NCBI GenBank assembly: GCA_964412845.1
Contig: CAYPQM010000011.1
Coordinates: 1 to 64,000, forward strand
Origin: JAWWPY01 sp964412845
GTDB taxonomy: Bacteria > Actinomycetota > Actinomycetes > Streptosporangiales > Streptosporangiaceae
Direction: 5' to 3'
DNA: 64,000 nt
Shown here in pieces: positions 33,799 through 41,802 of this stretch. Position 1 is the stretch's first letter; the number at the start of each line of letters is the position of its first letter. A program made the position numbers and the translations under genes. Under the pieces are notes generated by a model. The model did no database searches. It was not told where the DNA came from and saw only the letters and a program-made list of their open reading frames with translations.

Positions 33799-35031
33799 AT
33801 GGTCACGCCGATGCCCGATTTCGACCCGAGGGGGATCATCGACGGCCGGGCCCCGGGCCGGACGCACCGGGGGCTCGTCGCGGGCATCGTAGTGGCGATC
33901 GCGTGCGGGATGGTGGTGCTGGGCGCTGACGCGCTGCAGAGCGTGGATGCCGCAGGTCACAGTGTGGCGCCGTTCTTCATCGCGCTGCCCTTCGCCTTGC
34001 TCCCGGTGCCGCTGCTGGTGGCCCTGGTGCTGCTGGCCGACCGGCTGGAACCTGAGCCCCGGATCAACCTGGTGTTCGCGTTCGCGTGGGGAGCCGGGAT
34101 CGCCGCCCTGGTCGCTGCGGTGATCAACACGGCCGGCCTGCTCTTCATCACGCAGCCGGATCTCGGCAAGACCACCGGGCAGTACATTTCCGCCACCTTC
34201 GGTGCGCCTGTGGTGGAGGAATCGCTGAAGGGCCTGGTGCTCATCGTGTTCCTGTGGCGGCGCCGCCAGGAACTTGACGGGCCCACCGACGGGATCATCT
34301 ACGCCACGATGGTGGGCCTGGGCTTCGCGATGACCGAGAACCTCGGGTACTACATCGATGCACTGGTCCGCCCCGAGGTGGGCGGGGTGAAACTGCTCGG
34401 CATCACTTTCGTGCTGCGCGGCGTGCTGTCCCCGTTCGCGCACCCGATCTTCACCTCGATGACCGGGATCGGCGTCGCCTACGCGGCGACCCACCGCAAC
34501 GGCCGGTGGGCGATCGTGACGGGCCTGCTGGCGGCCATGCTCCTGCACGGGCTGTGGAACGCTTTGACCGCGTTCGGGCTCACCGGGCTGGCCATCGCCT
34601 ACGGGGTGCTGGCCTGCGTGCTCGCCGGCCTGATCGGGGTGATCATCGCGGACCGGCGCCGCATCGTCAGGCTGATCCGGCGGTTCCTGCCCGCCTACGA
34701 GCCTACCGGCCTGGTGACCGAGGCCGACGTGAAGATGCTGGGCACCCTGCGCGAACGCCGGGACGCGCGGCAATGGGCCAGGTCCACCGGTGGCCGGGCC
34801 GGGGCGGCGGCCATGGCGGACTACCAGCTCGCCGCGACCGAACTCGCCCTGGTCCACCTGCGGCAGGAGCGCGGGGTGATCGCGCCGCAGGCGTTCGAGG
34901 AGCGCCGCCAGTCGCTGCTGTGGCTGATGGCCAGTGCGCGCGGCGCGTTCTTCAGGCGCCAGCCCGAGCCGCCCCAGCCACCCTGGGCGCCGCGGGCTCA
35001 GTCTGGATTTGGCCGGCATCGCCAGGGCTGA
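33799..35031 (+). CDS. PrsW-family intramembrane metalloprotease-like protein
   Basis: The 410-residue multi-pass protein belongs to the PrsW/CPBP-related glutamic-type membrane protease family. Conserved motifs line up in order: APVVEESLKGLVLIVFLW (EExxK), GLGFAMTENLGYYIDALV (TEN), SPFAHPIFTSMTG and LLHGLWNALT (two histidine motifs). A cytoplasmic tail of about 120 residues with MADYQLAATELALVHLRQER follows the last helix, as in actinobacterial members. ATG 33799 gives the natural N-terminus. PrsW of Bacillus cleaves an anti-sigma factor; no anti-sigma gene is next to this copy. Its end overlaps ctaA by 80 bases. Confidence 0.88.
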   Translation: MVTPMPDFDPRGIIDGRAPGRTHRGLVAGIVVAIACGMVVLGADALQSVDAAGHSVAPFFIALPFALLPVPLLVALVLLADRLEPEPRINLVFAFAWGAGIAALVAAVINTAGLLFITQPDLGKTTGQYISATFGAPVVEESLKGLVLIVFLWRRRQELDGPTDGIIYATMVGLGFAMTENLGYYIDALVRPEVGGVKLLGITFVLRGVLSPFAHPIFTSMTGIGVAYAATHRNGRWAIVTGLLAAMLLHGLWNALTAFGLTGLAIAYGVLACVLAGLIGVIIADRRRIVRLIRRFLPAYEPTGLVTEADVKMLGTLRERRDARQWARSTGGRAGAAAMADYQLAATELALVHLRQERGVIAPQAFEERRQSLLWLMASARGAFFRRQPEPPQPPWAPRAQSGFGRHRQG

Positions 35032-36016
35032 GGTGTCCCCGGTCGCGGGTGGCGAACATCAGCCGCAGCGCCACGATCCAGATCAGCACCGAGTCACAGA
35101 CGTGCACCCAGACCAGGCCGGCCGGCAGGCCGGAGAAGTACTGCGAGTACCCGACCGCGCCCTGCGCGAAAACCAGGCCGAACATCAGCCCGCCCAGCCG
35201 GGTCAGCCGCCGCGGCGCGCCGGTCAGCCGCAGGCTGATGGCCAGCACGGTGACCAGCATGGCCAGCATCCAGCCGATGTCCGCGTGCAGCTGGGTGACG
35301 CCTTCCAGCGGCAGGTGATAGCGCGGCACGCGGCCAGCCCCGGCCAGCGGCCCGGTCCCGGTGACCACGGTGCCCGCGGCGAGCATCGCCGCGACCAGCG
35401 CGACCAGCCCGCGGGCCAGGATCCGCTGGTCAATACGGACCAGCGACCTCGCGGGCCCGGTTCCCTCGGTGCACCGGACATGCAGCACCACGGCCGCGGC
35501 CACGACCGCGATCGACACCAGGAAATGCACGGAGACCCATCCGGGGTTGAGGTTCGTGAGCACGACGACGCCGCCGAGCACAGCCTGCGCCAGCACGCCG
35601 AGCGGCTGGGCGGCGGCCAGCCAGACCAGGTCCGTGCGGCGGCGGCCGCTGGGCCGGAACTGCCAGGCGGCGATCAGGACCGCCACGGCCACCACCATGA
35701 TCACGCCGGTCAGCGTCCGGTTACCGAACTCGATCCAGGTGTGGATCATCGGATCCCCGCGGGTGTGCGCGGCGACCAGGCTGCGGCTGGTGCAGTCCGG
35801 CCAGTCCGGGCAGCCCAGGCCGGACTTGCTGAGCCGCACCGCGGCGCCCGTCATGATGATCCCGGCGTTCGCGGCGACGCCGGCCAGCGCGATCCGCCGC
35901 ATCGCGGCCGGGGTGGGATCGAGGACCGGGGCGGCCCAGCGCCAGGCGGCCGGGAGGACCCGGGATCGCGGCGGCGCATCCGGGCTGTCATCACGCGGGG
36001 CGGGGTTGGCGGGCAC
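34952..36016 (-). CDS. ctaA: Heme A synthase CtaA (COX15 family)
   Basis: The 354-residue protein has eight hydrophobic segments and converts heme O to heme A for aa3 cytochrome oxidase. The actinobacterial signature TGAAVRLSKSGLGCPDWPDC is followed by HTWIEFGNRTLTG (heme His), VSVHFLVSIAVVAAA and LHADIGWMLAMLV with the other histidines, and VWVHVCDSVLIWIVALRL. GTG 36016 is the start. The heme O synthase gene ctaB, often nearby in actinobacteria, is not in the window. Its last 80 bases overlap the PrsW gene. Confidence 0.95.
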   Translation of the reverse strand: MPANPAPRDDSPDAPPRSRVLPAAWRWAAPVLDPTPAAMRRIALAGVAANAGIIMTGAAVRLSKSGLGCPDWPDCTSRSLVAAHTRGDPMIHTWIEFGNRTLTGVIMVVAVAVLIAAWQFRPSGRRRTDLVWLAAAQPLGVLAQAVLGGVVVLTNLNPGWVSVHFLVSIAVVAAAVVLHVRCTEGTGPARSLVRIDQRILARGLVALVAAMLAAGTVVTGTGPLAGAGRVPRYHLPLEGVTQLHADIGWMLAMLVTVLAISLRLTGAPRRLTRLGGLMFGLVFAQGAVGYSQYFSGLPAGLVWVHVCDSVLIWIVALRLMFATRDRGHLSPGDAGQIQTEPAAPRVAGAARAGA

Positions 36017-36062
36017 GCACCCATGGTAGGAGTGCCCCGGCTGGCTCGCACCCTGCGGTGCC

Positions 36063-37013
36063 CTACTGCGCTGGTGTGGGCCGTGCCGAGTCGGCGGGAC
36101 CGCCGCCGCGGGCCGCTCCCGCGCAGGCGGCCATCACGCAGCCGATGGCGATCCACTCGCGCACCAGCAGGTCCTGGCTCAGCATGACGAGCCCGATCAG
36201 CGCGGCCACGGCGGGCTCCAGGCTCATCCAGATGCCGAACACCTGGGCCGGGATCCGGCGCAGCGCCTCCAGCTCCAGCGAGTAGGGGATGATCGACGAC
36301 AGCAACCCGATCGCCACGCCGATGGCTAGCACGCCGGGGCGCAGCAGGGCGGTGCCGCCGGTGAGCACGGCCGGGGGTGTCACCAGCACCCCGGCGATCA
36401 CCATGGCGATCACCAGGCCGGAGGATCCGGCGAAACGCCGTCCTGTCGCCGCGCTGAGCAGGATGTAGGCGGCCCAGGCCGCGGCCGCGGCCAAGGCGAA
36501 CGCAATCCCGGCCAGCGCCGCGCCCGGGCTGTGCCGGGTGGCGGTTCCTGCCGTGTTCCCGGTGCGCGCCAGCAGCAGCACGCCCGCCGCGGCCAGGGTC
36601 ACCCACAACAGGTCCAGCGGGCGCCGCGACGCCGCGACGGCGACCGCGAGCGGCCCGAGGAATTCGATGGTGACGGCCACGCCGAGCGGGATCCGGGCGA
36701 ACGCCTGGTAGATCGAGAAGTTCATGACCGCGAGGGTCACCCCGAACGCCACGACCACCGCCACGTCTGGCCACGCCCGCCGGCGGATGAGCCCGGACAG
36801 TGCCCTCGCCAGCCCCCGCCAGCCGGCCAGCGCGAGCAGGGCCGCGGCCGTCCATAGCCGCAGCCCGGTCACTGCCGCAGGCGGGATCTGGGTGAACAGC
36901 CGGGCGGCCAGGCCCGCGCCCAGCTGGACCGAGACAATCGCGGTGAGGACCAGCGCAGGGGGCGGCAGCGCGCTGAGCGCGGCCGCCGGGCTGGTCCGGG
37001 TCACAGCCCGCAC
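36063..37013 (-). CDS. EamA/RhtA-type drug/metabolite exporter
   Basis: The 316-residue protein has ten predicted helices and two EamA domains. AARLFTQIPPAAVTGLRLWT in helix 1-2 and PLGVAVTIEFLGPLAVAVAA match the threonine/homoserine exporter RhtA branch. It likely effluxes an amino acid or related metabolite; the substrate cannot be predicted. It is on the same strand as, and 13 bases behind, the ABC permease gene and 46 bases ahead of ctaA. Confidence 0.88.
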   Translation of the reverse strand: MRAVTRTSPAAALSALPPPALVLTAIVSVQLGAGLAARLFTQIPPAAVTGLRLWTAAALLALAGWRGLARALSGLIRRRAWPDVAVVVAFGVTLAVMNFSIYQAFARIPLGVAVTIEFLGPLAVAVAASRRPLDLLWVTLAAAGVLLLARTGNTAGTATRHSPGAALAGIAFALAAAAAWAAYILLSAATGRRFAGSSGLVIAMVIAGVLVTPPAVLTGGTALLRPGVLAIGVAIGLLSSIIPYSLELEALRRIPAQVFGIWMSLEPAVAALIGLVMLSQDLLVREWIAIGCVMAACAGAARGGGPADSARPTPAQ

Positions 37014-37026
37014 CGCGGCGTGACCG

Positions 37027-37908
37027 CTACTCCCAGCGGAACAGGCGAGCGGCCAGGCCGATCCCGACCGCCGCCCAGACGGCGAGCACGGCCAGGTCGC
37101 GGAGCGGCAGGCCGCCCGCGTGCTGCAGCACGGAATGCAGGCCGTCCGACAGCGCGCCGGATGGCAGCAGCCGGAGCGCCGGCCGGGCGCCGGCCGGGAA
37201 CCTGGCCAGCGGGAAAATTACCCCGCCGACGCCGAGGAGGACCAGGTAGACCAGGTTGGCCGCGGCGAGGGTGGCTTCCGGCCGCAGGGTCCCGGCCATC
37301 AGCAGGGCCAGCCCGCTGAACGCGGCGGTGCCCGCGAGAAGCAGCAGCACCACCCAGGCCGCCGCGGGCGGGCTGGCGGCTGGCCGCCAGCCGAGGGCCA
37401 GGCCGACGCCGAGGATCACGACCGTCTGCACGAGCTCAACACTGATCACAGTGAGGGTCTTGGCGGCGATCAGGCCGCCGCGGCCGAGTGGCGTGGCGCC
37501 AAGCCGCTTGAGCACCCCATAGCGACGCTCAAAGCCGGTCGCGATCGCCTGGCTGGTGAAGGCGGTGGACATCACGCCCAGCGCGATGACCCCGGGCACC
37601 AGGAAATCCACCCTGGTCCCCGAGCCGACCTTGACCAAGGGCTCCAGGCTGAAGCCGATGAGCAGCAGGACCGGGATGATCAGGGTGAGCAGCAGTTGCT
37701 CGCCGTTGCGGAACAGGGTGCGCAGCTCCAGGCTCGCCTGCGCGATGATCATCCGTACCAGGGGGGCCGCGCCGGGGGCCGGGGCCGGCCACTCGCCGAT
37801 CGCCGGTCCGCCCGCCGCGGCACTGCTCCGGCTGGCCGAGCCGATCCGGCCGGAGGGGCTGTTCCGGTCGGCGGGTCCGCTGCCGCCGGCGGCTACCGTC
37901 TCACTCAC
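37027..37908 (-). CDS. ABC-2 type exporter permease
   Basis: This 293-residue membrane subunit partners the ATPase encoded immediately upstream. I start at GTG 37908, which overlaps the ATPase stop by GTGA; the longer frame to 38004 runs inside that gene. A hydrophilic N-terminus of about 50 residues precedes the DrrB-like core: ELRTLFRNGEQLLLTLIIPV, SQAIATGFERRYGVLKRLGA and LVYLVLLGVGGVIFPLARFP. Six helices are likely. I recall the same two-gene exporter lying close to ctaA and suf in other actinobacteria; the substrate is unknown. Confidence 0.9.
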   Translation of the reverse strand: MSETVAAGGSGPADRNSPSGRIGSASRSSAAAGGPAIGEWPAPAPGAAPLVRMIIAQASLELRTLFRNGEQLLLTLIIPVLLLIGFSLEPLVKVGSGTRVDFLVPGVIALGVMSTAFTSQAIATGFERRYGVLKRLGATPLGRGGLIAAKTLTVISVELVQTVVILGVGLALGWRPAASPPAAAWVVLLLLAGTAAFSGLALLMAGTLRPEATLAAANLVYLVLLGVGGVIFPLARFPAGARPALRLLPSGALSDGLHSVLQHAGGLPLRDLAVLAVWAAVGIGLAARLFRWE

Positions 37909-38831
37909 GACCGCAGCTCCTGCCCGGTCAGCTCGAGGAACACGTCCTCCAGGGTGCGGCTCTCGATGCGCAAGTCCTGGGCGAGCACGGCGCGCTCGGC
38001 ACACCAGGCGGTGACCGCCGCCACGAGCTGCGGATCCACCCGGTCCGGCGCCTCCACGATGTAGTGCCCGGCCGGAGACTCCTTAGCGGCGGTGCCCGGT
38101 GGCAGGGCCGCCAGCAGGCCGTCGGTGTCCAGGCCAGGCTCGGCCCGGAACCTCAGCTGGCCAGCCGTGCCGGTGAGCTCAGCCGGGGTTCCCTCCGCCA
38201 CCATGCGCCCCCGGTCGACGATGGCGACCCGGTCGGCCAGCCGCTGCGCTTCTTCCATGTAGTGCGTGGTCAGGATGACCGCGGCCCCGGCCGTGCGCAG
38301 GCTGGCAATGAGGTCCCAGGTCGCGTGGCGGGCCTGCGGGTCAAGGCCGGCTGTCGGCTCGTCGAGGAAGACAAGTTCCGGGCGGCCAATCACCGCGGCC
38401 GCCAGTGAGACACGCTGCTGCTGGCCGCCGGACAGCCGCCGGACGGCGGTGCGCGCGCACCCGCTGAGCCCGAGCAGCTCCAGCAGCAAGGCCGGCTCGA
38501 TGGGGTGGGCATGGAACCTGGCCATCACGCGCAGGTACTCGCCCGGCCGGGCGGCCGGCGGCAGGCCTCCGGACTGGAGCATCACGCCCACCCGGGGCCG
38601 CAGCTGCCTGGCGTCCGCGACGGGGTCAAGCCCCAGCACCCGGACCAGGCCCGCGTCGCGGCGCCGGTAGCCTTCGCAGATCTCGATCGTCGAGGTCTTG
38701 CCGGCCCCGTTCGGGCCCAGTACCGCGGTAACCGCGGCCCGCTCGGCCCGTAGTGAAAGGCCGTCCACCGCGGTGATCCGCCCATACCTCTTGACGAGAC
38801 CACTGATCTCGACGGCAGGGGCAGCGCTCAC
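37905..38831 (-). CDS. ABC exporter ATP-binding protein
   Basis: The 308-residue ATPase has Walker A in VLGPNGAGKTSTIEICEGYR, the Q-loop MLQSGG, the signature RRLSGGQQQRVSLAAAVIG, Walker B LVFLDEPTAGLDPQ and the switch histidine in VILTTHYMEEAQRLADRV. The C-terminal extension of about 80 residues is typical of CcmA/DrrA-like exporters. GTG 38831 starts the gene. It heads the minus-strand group ATPase - permease - EamA - ctaA. Confidence 0.94.
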   Translation of the reverse strand: MSAAPAVEISGLVKRYGRITAVDGLSLRAERAAVTAVLGPNGAGKTSTIEICEGYRRRDAGLVRVLGLDPVADARQLRPRVGVMLQSGGLPPAARPGEYLRVMARFHAHPIEPALLLELLGLSGCARTAVRRLSGGQQQRVSLAAAVIGRPELVFLDEPTAGLDPQARHATWDLIASLRTAGAAVILTTHYMEEAQRLADRVAIVDRGRMVAEGTPAELTGTAGQLRFRAEPGLDTDGLLAALPPGTAAKESPAGHYIVEAPDRVDPQLVAAVTAWCAERAVLAQDLRIESRTLEDVFLELTGQELRS

Positions 38832-38905
38832 GACCGCGAGTCTAGAGGCTCGGCCCCGCTGGCTAACCGTGCCCCCTGCGGCTGCGGACGGTGACCGGCC
38901 GCCGT

Positions 38906-38935
38906 GGCGCCCGTGCGGCGGGCCGCACGGGCGCC
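38906..38935. repeat. Perfect 13-bp inverted repeat between divergent genes
   Basis: GGCGCCCGTGCGG and CCGCACGGGCGCC are separated by four bases. It is 75 bases upstream of the ATPase start and 125 bases before the GH12 start. It could be a protein-binding palindrome or a hairpin in a transcript; there is no U-run. Confidence 0.65.
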
Positions 38936-39059
38936 GCGAAATTTACAGGGTCGCGTCCGGGCGGTGAACTGCCCGGATCCGCCGCCCGGCGCGACGCGGT
39001 TGGCATGCGCTGGTCAGCACCGCACCGTGGGGTGCACTGCTAAGTCTGAGGAGGCTCGC

Positions 39060-40256
39060 ATGACCTGGCCCACGCATGCCCGAACGCTCGCTGCCGCCCT
39101 GCTCCTGGGGGTTGGCGGCATCGTGGCTGTGATCGTTCCCGCCGTCAGCTCCCAGGCGGCCACGACCACGCTGTGCAGTTCACAGACCAGTTCCGTCGCT
39201 GGTGGCTCGTACATTGTCCAGAACAATGAGTGGAATTCCACCGCCTCTGAGTGCGTCAGCACCGACGGCAACGCCGACTTCACGGTGGCGAATTCATCGA
39301 TCAGCAACAGCGGCGGGGCGCCCGGCGGCTACCCGTCCATCTACAAGGGCTGCCACTGGGGTGTCTGCACCCCGGGCAGCGGCATGCCCATCCAGGTCAG
39401 CAACATGTCCACCGGGACCGTGACATCAAGCTGGAACACAACCCAGCCCGGCGGCGGCAACGTCTACGACGTGGCCTATGACATCTGGTTCAACCAGACC
39501 CCGACCACGACGGGCCAGCCCAACGGCGCCGAGCTGATGATCTGGCTCAACCACAACGGCAGCGTGCAGCCGTTCGGGTCGCAAGTCGCCAGCAATGTCA
39601 GCGTCGGCGGGCGCTCCTACAACGTCTGGTTCGGCAACCAGGGCTGGAACACGATCTCCTACACCATGACCAGCGGGACCACCTCGGTCAGCAACCTCGA
39701 CATCGACCAGCTCGTCGCGGACGCGATCAGCCGGGGCTACATCCAGCGGTCCTGGTACCTCATCGATGTCGAGGCCGGCTTCGAGCTGTGGCAGGGTGGC
39801 GCCGGCCTGGCCGCGAACTCCTTCTCGGTCACCGCTGGCGCCGGCACCGGCTCCCCGAGCCCGTCGCCGTCACCGACCGCTTCCAGCCCGTCCCCGACAC
39901 CAAGCCCGTCACCGTCCCCGACGCCCAGCGCTACGCCGACGGCGGCCTGCTCGGTCGCCTACTCGCTGGCCAGCAGCTGGCCCGGCGGATTCCAGGCCCA
40001 GGCGGTCATCCACAACACCAGCAGCAGCCCGGTCAACGGCTGGACCCTGGCCTGGACCTTCCCTGGAGATCAGAAGATCAGCAGCCTGTGGAACGGGATC
40101 TCCACCCAGTCCGGCGAGGCGGTACAGGTGACGAACGCCTCCTACGACGCGGCCATCCCGGCCGGGGGCACCGTGACCGTCGGCTTCACCGGGACTTACA
40201 CCAGCAACAACACCGCACCGTCGCACTTCACGCTGAACGGGACGGCATGCGGCTGA
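39060..40256 (+). CDS. Secreted GH12 endoglucanase with C-terminal CBM2
   Basis: The 398-residue precursor begins with a Sec signal peptide (MTWPTHARTLAAALLLGVGG, cleaved after about VSSQA). The GH12 catalytic domain (about 37-260) has the nucleophile Glu in GAELMIWLNHNG and the acid/base Glu in IDVEAGFELWQGG. A Ser/Pro/Thr linker (GSPSPSPSPTAS onward) joins a CBM2 cellulose-binding domain with conserved tryptophans (SSWPGGFQAQAVI, VNGWTLAWTFPG, SSLWNG). It should cleave beta-1,4-glucan or xyloglucan outside the cell. GAGGAGG lies seven bases before ATG 39060. No CebR-like operator was found upstream. Its end overlaps the amidotransferase gene by 29 bases. Confidence 0.94.
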   Translation: MTWPTHARTLAAALLLGVGGIVAVIVPAVSSQAATTTLCSSQTSSVAGGSYIVQNNEWNSTASECVSTDGNADFTVANSSISNSGGAPGGYPSIYKGCHWGVCTPGSGMPIQVSNMSTGTVTSSWNTTQPGGGNVYDVAYDIWFNQTPTTTGQPNGAELMIWLNHNGSVQPFGSQVASNVSVGGRSYNVWFGNQGWNTISYTMTSGTTSVSNLDIDQLVADAISRGYIQRSWYLIDVEAGFELWQGGAGLAANSFSVTAGAGTGSPSPSPSPTASSPSPTPSPSPSPTPSATPTAACSVAYSLASSWPGGFQAQAVIHNTSSSPVNGWTLAWTFPGDQKISSLWNGISTQSGEAVQVTNASYDAAIPAGGTVTVGFTGTYTSNNTAPSHFTLNGTACG

Positions 40257-41004
40257 CCTGGTCCCGGCCCGAGGCCGCGGCGACCAGCGCCTGGAACAGG
40301 CTGGGGTCATCGCCGACCTCGGGATGCCACTGCACGGCCAGCACGAACGGATGCTGGCCGGGGGTGACCGCGGCGAGTTCGACCGCCTCGATCACCCCGT
40401 CCGCCGCCCACGCGGTGGCCGTCAGCCCGTCACCGAGCCGGTCAATCGCCTGGTGATGGGAGGTGGGCACGGCGCGCTCCGGCGTGCCGTGCCCATCGCC
40501 GCCGGCCGGGCCGAGGATCCCGGCCAGTTTGCTGGCCGGGGCGATCCGGACCAGGTGGGATCCGTAGCTGCCCGGGGCCGGGGTATGCGCGGCGAGGTGG
40601 TCCAGGCCGGGCACGTCCGGCAGGTGCTGGTGCAGGGTGCCGCCGCGGGCCACGTTGAGGATCTGCAGCCCGCGGCAGATGCCGAGCACTGGCAGGCCGC
40701 CGGCCAGGCCGGCCGCCAGCAGGTCCAGTTCCGCCCGGTCGCGCTGCGCGCTGACCCGCGCGGTCCTGGGATGGGGCTCGGCGTGGTAGGCGGCCGGGCT
40801 GATGTCCCCGCCGCCGGTCAGCACGAGACCGTCCAGCCGCCCGGCCGCCGCCCCGATCCCCGGTAGCGGCGGCAGCAGCACCGGGACGCCGCCGGCCGCG
40901 GTGACCTGCTCGGCGTAGGCGAAGGGCAGCAACGCGGCGGGGGAGTCCCAGGCGGCCCAGCGGGCCTGCTCGGCATAGGTGCTGAGCCCGATGACCGGCT
41001 TCAC
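40228..41004 (-). CDS. Class I amidotransferase-like gamma-glutamyl hydrolase (PuuD type)
   Basis: This 258-residue peptidase C26 protein has the nucleophile cysteine in PVLGICRGLQILNVARGGTL, the substrate region LTGGGDISPAAYHAEPHP, and the His-Glu pair in LAVQWHPEVGDDP. PuuD enzymes cleave the gamma-glutamyl group from the end product of the glutamylated pathway, here probably gamma-glutamyl-glycine or gamma-glutamyl-GABA. ATG 41004 overlaps the SDR stop (ATGA). It is the last gene of the permease-ligase-ALDH-SDR-amidotransferase operon. Confidence 0.9.
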   Translation of the reverse strand: MKPVIGLSTYAEQARWAAWDSPAALLPFAYAEQVTAAGGVPVLLPPLPGIGAAAGRLDGLVLTGGGDISPAAYHAEPHPRTARVSAQRDRAELDLLAAGLAGGLPVLGICRGLQILNVARGGTLHQHLPDVPGLDHLAAHTPAPGSYGSHLVRIAPASKLAGILGPAGGDGHGTPERAVPTSHHQAIDRLGDGLTATAWAADGVIEAVELAAVTPGQHPFVLAVQWHPEVGDDPSLFQALVAAASGRDQVSRMPSRSA

Positions 41005-41765
41005 AGCGGAGTGACGTAGGCGCCGGTGATCCCGCCGTCCACCAGGAAGCTGGATGCCGTGATGAACGAGGAGTCATCGCTGGCCAGGAACGCCACCGCG
41101 GCCGCGATTTCCTCCGGCTCGGCGAACCGGCCTATCGGGACATGCACCAGCCGCCGCGCGGCACGCTCCGGGTCGGCGGCGAACAGTTCCCGCAGCAGCG
41201 GCGTGTTCACCGGGCCCGGGCACAGCGCGTTCACCCGGATGCCTTCCCGGGCGAACTGCACGCCCAGCTCGCGGCTCATCGCGAGCACGCCGCCCTTGGA
41301 CGCGGTGTAGGAGATCTGCGATGTCGCCGCCCCCAGCACGGCCACGAACGACGCCGTGTTGATGACCGACCCCTTGCCCTGCTTGCGCATCTGCGGGATC
41401 GCATACTTGCAGCACAGGTAGACCGAGGTCAGGTTCACCTCCTGGACACGCCGCCAGGTGTCCAGGCCGGTGGATAGGATCGAGTCGTCGTCCGGCGGCG
41501 AGATGCCGGCGTTGTTGAACGCGACGTCGACGGACCCGTACCGGCCGACCGCCACCTCATACATGTGCCGGACATCGTCCTCGCAGGTCACATCGGCGCG
41601 AACGAACAAGCCGCCGATCTCGTCCGCGGCGACCTTGCCGCCCTCCTCGTCCAGGTCGACGGCCACCACGTTGGCACCCTCGGCGGCCAGCCGCCGTGCG
41701 GCCGCCAGCCCGATGCCGCTGGCCGCGCCGGTGACCACGGCGCATCGGTCCTGCAGGCGCTGCAT
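41001..41765 (-). CDS. Short-chain dehydrogenase/reductase of the gamma-glutamyl operon
   Basis: The 254-residue SDR has the cofactor motif VVTGAASGIGLAAARRLAAE, NNAG (FNNAGISPPDD), catalytic Ser/Tyr/Lys in INTASFVAV and SYTASKGGVLAM, and PGPVNTPLLRELF. ATG 41765 has GAGGAG upstream; a GTG at 41777 would overlap that box. In this operon it is a candidate for oxidising a glutamylated amino alcohol to the aldehyde that the next enzyme uses. That role is inference from position; SDR sequences do not define the substrate. Confidence 0.88.
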   Translation of the reverse strand: MQRLQDRCAVVTGAASGIGLAAARRLAAEGANVVAVDLDEEGGKVAADEIGGLFVRADVTCEDDVRHMYEVAVGRYGSVDVAFNNAGISPPDDDSILSTGLDTWRRVQEVNLTSVYLCCKYAIPQMRKQGKGSVINTASFVAVLGAATSQISYTASKGGVLAMSRELGVQFAREGIRVNALCPGPVNTPLLRELFAADPERAARRLVHVPIGRFAEPEEIAAAVAFLASDDSSFITASSFLVDGGITGAYVTPL

Positions 41766-41802
41766 CTGCGTGCTCACTCCTCGGTGCTGGTTAATCGGCT
41801 AG

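Noticed and set aside
37905..38831. ABC ATPase as partner of the Wzm-like permease at 13.3 kb
   Set aside because: It overlaps its own DrrB-like permease gene and its C-terminal domain is of the drug-exporter type, not the Wzt type.
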